From Desulfocapsa sp. (GTDB lineage Bacteria > Desulfobacterota > Desulfobulbia > Desulfobulbales > Desulfocapsaceae): DNA of 62,607 nt. Positions 34,048-42,994 of the stretch are shown piece by piece. Each line of letters opens with the position of its first letter. Position 1 is the stretch's first letter. The notes beneath the pieces were generated by a model that was not told the DNA's origin, did not search any database, and was given only the letters and a program-made list of their open reading frames with translations. The position numbers and the translations under genes were made by a program. The DNA lies in the NCBI GenBank assembly GCA_030145625.1, contig JAQYVF010000019.1:1-62607 (forward strand), in the 5' to 3' direction.

Positions 34048-35349
34048 TTATTCTTCATTTGCCCAATCAGCCAGGGTCATACCGGTCCTGTATTCCAATC
34101 GGGCAACGGCCAGGGCACGATCCGCAACGGCCCTGCTTTCAGCAAGCCTGAAATCAAGCAAACTCTTTTCCGCATCAATGAGTTCCAGGATAGATGACTG
34201 TCCACTCTGGAAACCATTAACCGCAACCTCCAACTGCTGTTTTACCTTGGGCAACAGATCATCTCTGTATAAAGCAACCCTGCGCTGAGCTTCACGGTAA
34301 GCATACAGCTCTTTTTCTATCGAGATGGTAATTATCCGGATTTGCTGCTGTTTGGACGATTGGGCCAAGCTGATAATTGCCTCTTTTTCAGCGACCTTAC
34401 CATGACGTCGATCACGGAAGATGGGAAGATTAACCGTGAAACCGGCTATAACCGGATCTCGGCCACTATCAGACGGATTGCCGAATTCCGCGGATCCGGT
34501 AAAAATGGTTTTAAGAGAGACATTGAAATCCGGATAAAACTCCTTTTCCGCAAGCTCTTTCCCTGTCCTGGCCCGAGCAATACGCTGCTGCGCCTCTCGG
34601 AGCAGCGGAGCGTTACTCAACCCCAGGGAAAGAATTTCTTCCTCTCCCCTGACCAGAACAACCTGAGGTAGCGTGTCCGGGATAACACGACTTCGCTCAG
34701 ATTCACTTCCAAGCAGGTTATTAATGGAGATACGCAACGGACCCGCCTGATCAGTCAAGGACTGCCCTTTCTCTTCAGATTTGGCCAGTTCTATCTGTAT
34801 TTTTAATACATCAAAATAGGTGGCCTTACCGCCGGCATAGCGACTGCGGGCAACGCCCTCAAGATATCGCAGCAACTCGAGGTTATCAGCGACCGTCTGC
34901 CGTGACTGACCAAGAAAACCATATTCGACATAGGCCTCTTTCACCTGCCTGGCCACATCAAGTTCAGTCACTGCCAGCCTTGCCTCGACTATAGCTGCAT
35001 CATGATCACTCAATTCGCGCAACAACGAACGTTTATTAAACCAGGGAATAGATTGACTGAGGCTGACGGATCCATTCTGCGGACCGGTTCTGGTCTCAAC
35101 CGGTACCAGGTAATAGTGGACAGCAAGTTTTGGATCCGGCAGCACTCCAGCCTGCCGAACCTTCTCTGTACTGGCTCGAAATTCAGCCCTGGCTCTCAGC
35201 AGAGTATCATTTGCCGTAAAGGCCTGCTCAAGGTAGCCGCCCAGGCTAACCGATTCCTCTGCCAGACAGGAAGCCGCTGTGAACAAAAAAAGAATCAGCA
35301 TTCCCAAAATTACTTGCCCCTTTTCCTTCATTTCTTCGATAGACAACAT
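34048..35349 (-). CDS. TolC-like outer-membrane efflux channel (CusC role)
   Basis: 433-aa outer-membrane factor with an N-terminal signal (ILGMLILFLFTAASCLA; AASC may be a lipobox) and the two repeated coiled-coil/strand halves of TolC proteins (for example GKATYFDVLKIQIELAKSEEKG and GQSSILELIDAEKSLLDFRLA). It is the first gene of the efflux operon (channel, YHS, adaptor, pump). A sigma-54-type promoter lies 45 nt upstream, fitting control by the sigma-54 response regulator at 35539. Confidence 0.88.
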   Translation of the reverse strand: MLSIEEMKEKGQVILGMLILFLFTAASCLAEESVSLGGYLEQAFTANDTLLRARAEFRASTEKVRQAGVLPDPKLAVHYYLVPVETRTGPQNGSVSLSQSIPWFNKRSLLRELSDHDAAIVEARLAVTELDVARQVKEAYVEYGFLGQSRQTVADNLELLRYLEGVARSRYAGGKATYFDVLKIQIELAKSEEKGQSLTDQAGPLRISINNLLGSESERSRVIPDTLPQVVLVRGEEEILSLGLSNAPLLREAQQRIARARTGKELAEKEFYPDFNVSLKTIFTGSAEFGNPSDSGRDPVIAGFTVNLPIFRDRRHGKVAEKEAIISLAQSSKQQQIRIITISIEKELYAYREAQRRVALYRDDLLPKVKQQLEVAVNGFQSGQSSILELIDAEKSLLDFRLAESRAVADRALAVARLEYRTGMTLADWANEE

Positions 35350-35393
35350 ACGATCACCCGCGACAGAGTTTATTTTATATTTCTGCTATATTT

Positions 35394-35407
35394 GCATATC
35401 CTATGCC
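35394..35407 (-). promoter_or_regulatory. Candidate sigma-54 promoter of the efflux operon
   Basis: On the minus strand: TAGGCATAGGATATGCA, with the essential GG (-24) and GC (-12) exactly 10 bp apart. It lies 45 bp upstream of the channel gene start, next to a locus encoding a sigma-54 activator. The rest of the consensus is only partly met (TGGCAC would be expected, GGCAT is seen). Confidence 0.5.
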
Positions 35408-35498
35408 TAAATCCCATAACAGAGCAACAACATGACAACTACCTGAATAAACACAAACAACTAAGAATAAGCAAAAAATAGAGAATAAGCGGAAGAAA

Positions 35499-35546
35499 AA
35501 AAATAGAGAATATTCTTCACCACAGTGAAGAATATTCTCTATTTTT
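35499..35546. terminator. Long perfect inverted repeat: bidirectional terminator and/or activator site
   Basis: Two 22-bp arms (35499-35520 and 35525-35546) pair perfectly around the loop CACA and are A-rich on the left and T-rich on the right, so both strands end the stem with a T-run. The stop codon of the response regulator (35539-35541) lies inside the right arm. It terminates the two-component operon on the minus strand. Its place 92-130 bp upstream of the sigma-54 promoter also fits an upstream activator site (inference). Confidence 0.65.
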
Positions 35547-36894
35547 GAGATTGTTGAATTATACCAAATTTTTCCAAACGGTAAATAAGGACATGACGGG
35601 GAATTTGCAAGAGACGTGCAGCCTGGGAGCGATTTCCCTCTGCCAGAGACATAGCCTGTTCGATCAGAGATTTTTCCACAGCCTCCAGAGAGATACCAGC
35701 GGGAGGCAGCTGAAATTTGCCGATTGAACTTTGTTCCCCGCTATGGGGAAGCAGAATGTCCTGAGCAGTAATTTTCGGACCTGAGCGCAGAATAACACTG
35801 CGCTCCACCACATTCTGCAGCTCTCTGATATTACCGGGCCAGTCATAATTCTGGAGTTTCTGCAAGCCCTCGGAAGTAAATGATACTTCGGCCGGTGCGT
35901 CATGTTTCTTTAAAAAATGATTGACCAGACCAGGAATATCATCCTTGCGCTCTCTGAGAGGTGGCAGATGCAGGGGAATCACCGATAAGCGGTAATAAAG
36001 ATCTTCACGAAAATCACCCCTGCCAATGGCGTCCTGCAAGTTCCGGTTGGTGGCGGCAACGATACGAACATCTACTTCTTCCTCTTGCTGCCCCCCCACG
36101 GCTTCCACCTTTTTTTCCTGCAGAACCCGGAGAAATTTGACCTGCATCTCCGGCTGTAAATCCCCAATTTCATCGAGAAAGAGCGTTCCTCCATCGGCTC
36201 GCTGAAATCGTCCCTGACGATCTTTCACAGCACCGGTAAATGCCCCCTTGACGTGACCGAACAGTTCTGACTCGATAAGATTTTCCGGAATAGCGGCACA
36301 GTTCACTCCAATAAAAGGTTCTTTTTGACGAGGACTATGTCGATGAATCAAGCGAGCCAGCACTTCCTTCCCAGTTCCCGACTCACCGGTGATCAAAACT
36401 GTAGCCGTTGATTCAGCAACCTTCAAGGCTGTCTGCAACAATTCAGCCATGGCCGTGTTGACCGTTTCCATACCGGCAGCACCGGTAAGCCGATTAATCT
36501 CCTCAGTCAGGTTGCGGGTACGGCGATGCAGCTTGTGCATCTCCAGGGCTTTGGTACAGGAAAGCCGCAAGGCATTACGATCAAAAGGTTTGGCAATAAA
36601 GGTAAATGCACCCATATGCATAGCCCGTACCGCAAGTTCGATGGAGCCAAAAGCAGTGATAATAATCACCGGTATGTCAGGCTGCTCCAGCTTGATCTGT
36701 TTCAAAACCTCCAGACCATCGATATCACCCAACTCCACATCGGTTACGACGATATCCGGCTGAACCTTATGGAATGTATCAAGCCCTTCCTGGCCTGAAG
36801 ATGCGGCAAAAACAGTAAATCCCCCCTGGCTCAGATTATACTCCGTTACCCTAAGCAGACTGGCATCGTCGTCTATCAGCAAGACGGTCTTCAT
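35539..36894 (-). CDS. Sigma-54 dependent response regulator (NtrC family)
   Basis: 451-aa regulator. Receiver domain at the N-terminus (VLLIDDDASLLRVTEY; phosphoacceptor in DIVVTDVELGDIDG; later IIITAFGS), AAA+ domain with Walker A GESGTGKE, the sigma-54 contact loop HVKGAFTGA, Walker B GGTLFLDEIGDL, and a C-terminal Fis-type helix-turn-helix (GNRSQAARLLQIPRHVLIYR). It overlaps the sensor kinase gene by 4 nt. It probably activates the metal-efflux operon at the GG-N10-GC promoter, like ZraSR/CusRS-type metal systems; direct evidence is only the gene order. Confidence 0.92.
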   Translation of the reverse strand: MKTVLLIDDDASLLRVTEYNLSQGGFTVFAASSGQEGLDTFHKVQPDIVVTDVELGDIDGLEVLKQIKLEQPDIPVIIITAFGSIELAVRAMHMGAFTFIAKPFDRNALRLSCTKALEMHKLHRRTRNLTEEINRLTGAAGMETVNTAMAELLQTALKVAESTATVLITGESGTGKEVLARLIHRHSPRQKEPFIGVNCAAIPENLIESELFGHVKGAFTGAVKDRQGRFQRADGGTLFLDEIGDLQPEMQVKFLRVLQEKKVEAVGGQQEEEVDVRIVAATNRNLQDAIGRGDFREDLYYRLSVIPLHLPPLRERKDDIPGLVNHFLKKHDAPAEVSFTSEGLQKLQNYDWPGNIRELQNVVERSVILRSGPKITAQDILLPHSGEQSSIGKFQLPPAGISLEAVEKSLIEQAMSLAEGNRSQAARLLQIPRHVLIYRLEKFGIIQQSQK

Positions 36895-38009
36895 TGGCCA
36901 CCTTCAGAAAGTATCGGCAGGATAACGGTAAAGACTGCACCGCTGCCCTGCCCGGCGCTATCCACTGTAATCGTGCCGCCATAGCTCTCGACAATACGAC
37001 TGGAAATGGCAAGCCCCAAACCTGTTCCCTCACTACGTGTGGAGTAGAAAGGAGTAAATATTTTTTGCCGGTCCGCTTCGGCAATACCCGGCCCATTATC
37101 CGAAAAGACAATCTCTACCTGTTCACCATTCTGCCTGCTTGCCACCTCTATGATGCCATTTTTTTCCATCACATCATAGCTATTGAGCAAAAGGTTTATA
37201 AAAACCTGAGCCATCTTGTCTCCGGCAATCAGGAAATGATCCGTTTGACTTGAGAGTTTCACATCCAATACAATGTTTTTCTTACGAAAATTATTATCAA
37301 GCAATCGAATGACCCGCTTCAGCACCAGCGGCAAGGCTTCGAGTCTTGGACTTTCCAAGTCCGGTCTTTGTTTTCTTGAGAAACGAAGAACCTCTTCAAC
37401 TGTTGACGACAAACGGCTTGTTTCCTTAAGCAGAATTTCGGCAAACTCATGCTTAGGATGGTCAGGGGGAAACTCATCGGCAAGAATTTCAACGGCTCCC
37501 CTGATTGAAGCAAGAGGGTTTTTCACCTCATGGGCCAAAGAAGCTGAAAGTTCGCCCAAGGCAGAGAGTTTCTGACTGGCATGCAGCTGTTCTTCTGCCT
37601 CTACCAGTGTACAGGTCTGTGTATGGAGTTTTTTGTAAGATCGTTCAAGTTGTTGGGAAAGCTCTTGATACTTGATCCGCAACTGTTTTTCTCGACCGGC
37701 TATGACTCCGGTGACAATCCCAGCGCCGAAATAGAGAAGAACCTCAGGGAGTTCAGCCAGATAAACAGTCGGCCCTAAATGATAGAAATGACGAAGATGA
37801 GGAATAAAGGCAAGGGAAGTACAGGCTGCCAGAAACAGTCCACCTCGAACTCCGTAGAGTATGGCAGCAACTACAATGGGAAAATAGCTGAACCTTCGGT
37901 AAAAATCATGTAAAAAAAGCTTATCGGCAGGGGTGAAGGTATGAAGCATCCCCACACAGACAACGACCAGCAGCAGCAAAAATATATTGGTGTTTCGCGT
38001 TAGTGACAT
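36891..38009 (-). CDS. Membrane sensor histidine kinase partner of the sigma-54 regulator
   Basis: 372-aa kinase with four to five N-terminal membrane segments (about residues 7-105), a linker coiled coil (LRIKYQELSQQLERSYKKL), HisKA with SLAHEVKNPLASIRG as the phosphohistidine box, and HATPase with NLLLNSYD, DNGPGIAE and GTGLGLAIS. No large periplasmic sensor domain is visible, so the signal is sensed in or near the membrane. Gene overlap with the response regulator indicates co-translation. Confidence 0.92.
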   Translation of the reverse strand: MSLTRNTNIFLLLLVVVCVGMLHTFTPADKLFLHDFYRRFSYFPIVVAAILYGVRGGLFLAACTSLAFIPHLRHFYHLGPTVYLAELPEVLLYFGAGIVTGVIAGREKQLRIKYQELSQQLERSYKKLHTQTCTLVEAEEQLHASQKLSALGELSASLAHEVKNPLASIRGAVEILADEFPPDHPKHEFAEILLKETSRLSSTVEEVLRFSRKQRPDLESPRLEALPLVLKRVIRLLDNNFRKKNIVLDVKLSSQTDHFLIAGDKMAQVFINLLLNSYDVMEKNGIIEVASRQNGEQVEIVFSDNGPGIAEADRQKIFTPFYSTRSEGTGLGLAISSRIVESYGGTITVDSAGQGSGAVFTVILPILSEGGQ

Positions 38010-38291
38010 GGCAGATTATTGTGAAGGGGAGAAACGACTTTGTTACTATAACAACTATCATCGCTTCCGAAGGAATGCAAGAATGCCTTTTCCTGTGGTG
38101 AACAAAAAATGAACACGCCCTCTTTTCACTCTTTTTCATCTCACATCCGGGAGTCTGCAATGTCAGACAGGTCCCCATCCCCTTGCGTCTTCACCCGTCA
38201 GTGCTTACTCTTGAGTCTGTTTTAAAATTATTTGGGCATTTAGGCCAAATAACCATACATTCCTAACATTCTATTGCGCCTTTATTGTACT

Positions 38292-38921
38292 ATGAACGAT
38301 TTCATTCTCCAAATCATCATCCTGGCCCCACCGCTTCTCCTGGCACTCACGATCCATGAATTCGCCCACGGATATGTGGCCTACCGCCTTGGAGACCCCA
38401 CGGCCAAAGCCATGGGCCGACTGACCCTGAACCCATTGAAACACCTGGACCCACTCGGCACCCTGGCTTTTTTCTTCATCAAGATCGGCTGGGCGAAACC
38501 GGTTCCGGTAAACCCCTCCTATTTTCGGAACCCGCGCAAAGACATGCTTTGGGTGGCACTGGCCGGACCGGCAGTAAATCTGGCACTGGCCATTATCAGT
38601 GCCCTGGCCACAAAAACCGTCTTGTTCATTGCAGCAACCATTCCCTACTCACCACTGGCTGATGCCATCCTTGTTCCCCTGAGTCAAATCTTGATTGCCT
38701 CTGTCTGGATCAATCTGGTTCTCTGCATCTTCAACTTTCTTCCCATTCCGCCGCTGGATGGAAGCCGGATACTGGCAGGCATCCTGCCCCCGGATTTGGC
38801 CCGTTCCTATGAATCTGTAGAACGTTACGGATTTATTATTATCCTGGTCCTCGTCTTTTCCGGACTGCTGCCAAAGATGATTATGCCGGTTATTTCGTTT
38901 GCCAGTAATATTCTTTTGTAA
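38292..38921 (+). CDS. Small site-2 protease (M50) family membrane protein
   Basis: 209-aa intramembrane metalloprotease of the short YwhC-like type. Zinc motif HEFAHG in TIHEFAHGYVAYRLGDPTA near residue 25, and the second zinc ligand in NFLPIPPLDGSRI (Asp). About five or six membrane segments. The start is uncertain: ATG 38292 (MNDFILQIIIL) is preferred over the upstream TTG. It stands alone, divergent from the two-component system, with an 8-bp inverted repeat TTATTTGG / CCAAATAA (38228-38252) in front. Confidence 0.88.
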   Translation: MNDFILQIIILAPPLLLALTIHEFAHGYVAYRLGDPTAKAMGRLTLNPLKHLDPLGTLAFFFIKIGWAKPVPVNPSYFRNPRKDMLWVALAGPAVNLALAIISALATKTVLFIAATIPYSPLADAILVPLSQILIASVWINLVLCIFNFLPIPPLDGSRILAGILPPDLARSYESVERYGFIIILVLVFSGLLPKMIMPVISFASNILL

Positions 38922-39159
38922 TTTTGAAAGGTGGGATTTACTCTTTGCTGTTTGCAGAAAAAAAAGTCCCGGCTGACAAACAGTCAACAGAGAGCTTCTT
39001 TTACCTATGGCTTTATTACGGATATCAATAAAAGGTGCATGCACACCATGATGATCTGAGGTTTGGCAATAATCAGAATTTCTTTTATCGCCTATCTACA
39101 GGAGAAGACGTAATCCCTTCCGACAATATCAGGACATTCATTTTGGAATTGAAGAGTTA

Positions 39160-41346
39160 TTAACTTAAGGCTTCCTTGATCGCATGACCGAGTTGATCCA
39201 TTGAATAAGGTTTTTTTATAAACCCGCCAGCTCCAAGTTGAAGGGTCTTTTGGACATCATCACTCTCAGAAAAGCCACTGGCGATTACTGCCTTCTGGTC
39301 GGGATACAGCTCAAGTATCTCTTCATATGTTTGACGCCCGTTCATACCCGGCTCCATCAACATATCTATCACAATTAAATCAACAGGGTTTTCCTTTACA
39401 AACTCAACAGCCAATTCACCAGAAGGGACAGAATCAACCCTGTAATCAAGAGAGCGTAACATCTGACCGGCAATATCCCGCAGTTGCGGTTCATCATCCA
39501 CAATTAAAACATGTTCACCTTTGCCGGCGAATTTCTCTATTTTGGCGTCCTCTATTTGGACAATCCCTTTCTCTTTACTCACAGGAAAATAGAGCTGAAA
39601 ACGTGTTCCCTTGTCACTGCTTTCAACAAATATTTTACCGTCATGATCTTTCATGGTATTCCAGACCACTGCCAGCCCGAGCCCGGTACCGCTTCTCCCC
39701 ATAACCTTCTTCGTATAAAACGGTTCAAAAATATGTTCAATACGTTCCTTGGGAATCCCCGGTCCTGTGTCGGTTACTGTAAGGACAACATACTCACTCT
39801 CGCCCAGCTCATTCTCTCTACCCCACTGCAGGTCCGGAACAATACTTGATGTCTGAAGAGTTATATCTCCTGATTTCCCTATGGCTTCAGCAGCATTTAT
39901 CACCAGGTTCATAATACATTTTTTAATATGAACCGGTGAACAGGAGATGTCTGGCAGATCATCAGCAAACCATTGATGGCACTGGATCTGTGGGCGTAAC
40001 GAGCACAAGTGACGATGCTCAGGAGAATCAAGATATTCCGTGATCAAGGTGTTCAGACTGGAAACTTCCTTGATACTGGCCACACCACGAGCCACGGTGA
40101 GCAGATCTGCAACGACTGCTGCCGCCCTCTCTCCTGACTTTTTGATCTCTTCGATGGGTTGTCGCAGATTACTTTCCTCGGACAACTGGAGGAGCAAAAG
40201 TTCCGGATACCCTGTTATCCCAGTGAGAATATTATTCAGATCATGGGCAACGCCGCCCGCCATAAGACCGATTGCCTCCATCTTAGAAGCTCGGAACAAT
40301 TGATCTTGGAGAACTTTCTTCTCTTGTTCCTGTCTTTTTCGTTCCCCGATGTCATGACATGAGCAGAGAATCGCAACCTCATTATCCAAAACGATACGCT
40401 GAGCCCGTACCTCCACAGAGAGCAGCTCACCAGAGCGGGTCATCTGAGCCGTCTCAAATTGGACGGAACCACTCCTTAAGACCTCCTGCATCATGGCACC
40501 GGCTGTTTTCCCCTGAACATCCTTATAAACATCTCTGATTGTTCTGGTTTTGAGTTCCTCTTCGCTGTACCCCAGTCGATTGCAGAATTGTTTGTTGGCA
40601 CTTAAGTAACACCCCTTAATATTGACAATACTGATTCCATCACCAGCATTATCATAAAGAGTCCTGTAACGAGCCTCATTAATGCGCAATTCCTCGGTAC
40701 GCTCGATAACTTTTTTCTCAAGGGTATTCGCTGACTCCACCAGGGCTCGCTGCGAATTTTCTCGAAACTTCTCATAGACAAGGGCAAAAAGCAGAACCAC
40801 AGCAAAAGATGGAATAAAACGAAGAACGAGATCTTTACCATAGAGGTTGATCATTGATGAGTTCAAATCAACAATCATGACAGCAATGCAGGACAGAAAA
40901 AAGATCAGTGAAACCCAGAGACCTTTCTTGCTGCCAAGGAGAAAAAAAGCAAAAAGAGGAAAAGTATAACTCCAGAGAAAAGCAGTTCCGGAAATACCGC
41001 CGTTAATAAAAATATAAAGATACAGGCAGTACATGACTGCGATGCCTGTGTAGATACAAAGAACTAGATATCCCTTGATCCGTAAAAAAAAAAGAATTCC
41101 GAATAATATGAGAGCAACAAGGAAATCCAGTACCGCAAGTACCAGTCCCCCCTGCATGAAGGCAATGCTACCAAGCAGGCTGAGAAAAAAAATACCAATG
41201 GAGACGATACCATACATCAAACCTGTTTTTCTTGCCGCATCTTCATCAAAGGTGCGGGCAACAAACAGATGCTGCCGGATTTCAGCGATAAATGCCGGGG
41301 AAAAGAGAGAAGTAAAATCCATGAAAGAAGTACCTTTTGTTCTCAT
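39160..41346 (-). CDS. Hybrid sensor histidine kinase / response regulator
   Basis: 728-aa protein. Six membrane segments (about residues 45-195), coiled-coil, PAS domain (RYRTLYDNAGDGISIVNIKG), HisKA (MAGGVAHDLNNILTGITGYP), HATPase (NLVINAAEA, DTGPGIPKE, GTGLGLAVV) and a C-terminal receiver (VLIVDDEPQLRD, LIVIDMLMEPGMNG). The receiver suggests a phosphorelay or a decoy phosphate sink. Its partner is not visible in the window. The ATG at 41346 has no clear ribosome binding site; the in-frame ATG at 41322, preceded by AAAAGGTAC, could be the true start. Confidence 0.9.
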   Translation of the reverse strand: MRTKGTSFMDFTSLFSPAFIAEIRQHLFVARTFDEDAARKTGLMYGIVSIGIFFLSLLGSIAFMQGGLVLAVLDFLVALILFGILFFLRIKGYLVLCIYTGIAVMYCLYLYIFINGGISGTAFLWSYTFPLFAFFLLGSKKGLWVSLIFFLSCIAVMIVDLNSSMINLYGKDLVLRFIPSFAVVLLFALVYEKFRENSQRALVESANTLEKKVIERTEELRINEARYRTLYDNAGDGISIVNIKGCYLSANKQFCNRLGYSEEELKTRTIRDVYKDVQGKTAGAMMQEVLRSGSVQFETAQMTRSGELLSVEVRAQRIVLDNEVAILCSCHDIGERKRQEQEKKVLQDQLFRASKMEAIGLMAGGVAHDLNNILTGITGYPELLLLQLSEESNLRQPIEEIKKSGERAAAVVADLLTVARGVASIKEVSSLNTLITEYLDSPEHRHLCSLRPQIQCHQWFADDLPDISCSPVHIKKCIMNLVINAAEAIGKSGDITLQTSSIVPDLQWGRENELGESEYVVLTVTDTGPGIPKERIEHIFEPFYTKKVMGRSGTGLGLAVVWNTMKDHDGKIFVESSDKGTRFQLYFPVSKEKGIVQIEDAKIEKFAGKGEHVLIVDDEPQLRDIAGQMLRSLDYRVDSVPSGELAVEFVKENPVDLIVIDMLMEPGMNGRQTYEEILELYPDQKAVIASGFSESDDVQKTLQLGAGGFIKKPYSMDQLGHAIKEALS

Positions 41347-41567
41347 TCATATAAAAAAACATCAGGGGATCTTTTCTCTTGTATCCTGTAATTCTTCCTT
41401 TGTAAATAAGATTCAGTACGATAAAATCAGCCAGAGGGGCTGAAATACAAAGAAAATAGGTAATATCTATACATCATTCACTCATTCAACAAATGAACAG
41501 TTTCAAAAAACTACCTCAACGTGACAGTCCATCAATGGTAATGATTTTTATTAACAAACCATCATAC

Positions 41568-41613
41568 TTTCCAAAAAACAAAAACCCCTTGCTGAAAAAA
41601 AGTCAGCAAGGGG
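41568..41613 (-). terminator. Rho-independent terminator of the FadL gene
   Basis: On the minus strand, a hairpin of CCCCTTGCTGA (41603-41613 as its complement) with TCAGCAAGGGG (41585-41595), 7-nt loop, followed by TTTTTGTTTTTTGG. It lies 33 nt after the FadL-like gene stop. Confidence 0.85.
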
Positions 41614-41645
41614 GGTGTTGTTAGTGCACTGACGACAAATCCTTA

Positions 41646-42881
41646 TTAAAAATCATAGCTCAGTCCAAAGCTCAACAGATGTGCTGAAGCATCGGTAAAG
41701 GTTCCGTTTATAGTGTCATTACTGACGCTGCGGCTGGTTTTATAGTCATAAAGGTACGCCAGCCCCAGCTCCATCTGCTCGTTCACTCGATAACGGGCAC
41801 CAATCGAATAGAGGAAAGAATCACTATCAGGCAACTCAAAACCCAGGGTAGTATCCGGCACACCGGTTTCATCGTAGGCAAAACCTGCCATCAGAGTCCA
41901 GGTTGGATTCAATTCATAGCTCAAACCTATGCGATAAGAATCACTGTCTTCCCAATTTTTTGGGATAGGTTGATTATAAATAGCAAGTACCGGATGGGTG
42001 ATGGGGGTATCGTATTGAAATGCAATACTCTCATATTCCGACCAATAGGTTCTGTCCCAGGTCAAATCAACAATGACCTTGTCAATGGTGTAAGCCATAG
42101 AAATACTGAGAACGGCGGGAGCCGGGACAGAAACGCTGCCACCGGTATTCATGGAGTAAGGCATGGGATAATTGGTACCCATGTTCACATCCCCGTCAAG
42201 GTCCAGATCCACATTTGAACGATACGTCACAGACAGATTCATGTTATCCATGGGACGCAGGGAAGCGGCCAAGTTCCATCCCCACTCGATGGTGTCACCA
42301 TCCATGGCCCGATTGATGGCAATTCCTGTATCGGATTGAACGGCATAATTACTCAGTTTTGCTGAACTGTAGAGCATACGGACACCGCCGGCCAAAGAAA
42401 ACATATCCCCGATCTGGTAAGAGACAGTAGGATTGACATCAAAGACCTTGAGGCTGTACTCCTGGGCATAGCTCCGGGGAAAGGGCTGGGTCCAACGCTT
42501 GGCCAGTCCGTCCGGAGCTGTGACGGAAAAGCCGAAGCGGAAGTTATTCATATTCGGAGAAACAAGAAAGACTGTGGGAAAGATAAAATTCTCCACCTCT
42601 GACTCACCATTATACAGGGGAGTACGGTTATCAGTATAGGTGATTGCCGGCAGATTAATATACGTCAAAGCCCCTTCAAACTGCCACGCATCTTTCATCC
42701 AGGACATGTTGGCAGGATTAAAATAACTGGAATCAGCACCCATTGATGAAGCAATATTGGCACCGGCCTTGGCCACGGAGTCAACAGACTGCTCAGGAAT
42801 ACGATACCCTGCAGCCCAGGCAGATCCAGTGATTAAAACGAAGCTCAAGGCCAGCACAGAAATCTTTTTTTTCATATTCAC
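41646..42881 (-). CDS. OmpP1/FadL family outer-membrane protein
   Basis: 411-aa predicted beta-barrel for uptake of hydrophobic compounds such as long-chain fatty acids. It has a signal peptide (VLALSFVLITGSAWAA), the family opening GYRIPEQSVDSVAKAGAN with SSYFNPANMSWM (NPA motif), and a C-terminal beta-strand ending in aromatic Phe (SFGLSYDF), as needed for barrel assembly. It is downstream of the acyl-CoA ligase gene by 113 bp, same strand. FadL-type barrels in this lineage may import alkyl or aromatic compounds; the cargo is not shown by the sequence. Confidence 0.9.
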   Translation of the reverse strand: MNMKKKISVLALSFVLITGSAWAAGYRIPEQSVDSVAKAGANIASSMGADSSYFNPANMSWMKDAWQFEGALTYINLPAITYTDNRTPLYNGESEVENFIFPTVFLVSPNMNNFRFGFSVTAPDGLAKRWTQPFPRSYAQEYSLKVFDVNPTVSYQIGDMFSLAGGVRMLYSSAKLSNYAVQSDTGIAINRAMDGDTIEWGWNLAASLRPMDNMNLSVTYRSNVDLDLDGDVNMGTNYPMPYSMNTGGSVSVPAPAVLSISMAYTIDKVIVDLTWDRTYWSEYESIAFQYDTPITHPVLAIYNQPIPKNWEDSDSYRIGLSYELNPTWTLMAGFAYDETGVPDTTLGFELPDSDSFLYSIGARYRVNEQMELGLAYLYDYKTSRSVSNDTINGTFTDASAHLLSFGLSYDF

Positions 42882-42994
42882 CTCTCTTTACCTATATAAA
42901 ATATAAATAGTTACCCAGCCGGACTTATATTACAGGCTGGCAACTCTTCCTTTTCCATTTAAAAAAGCATTGCTCTCGAAAACCAGCTAGGCTT

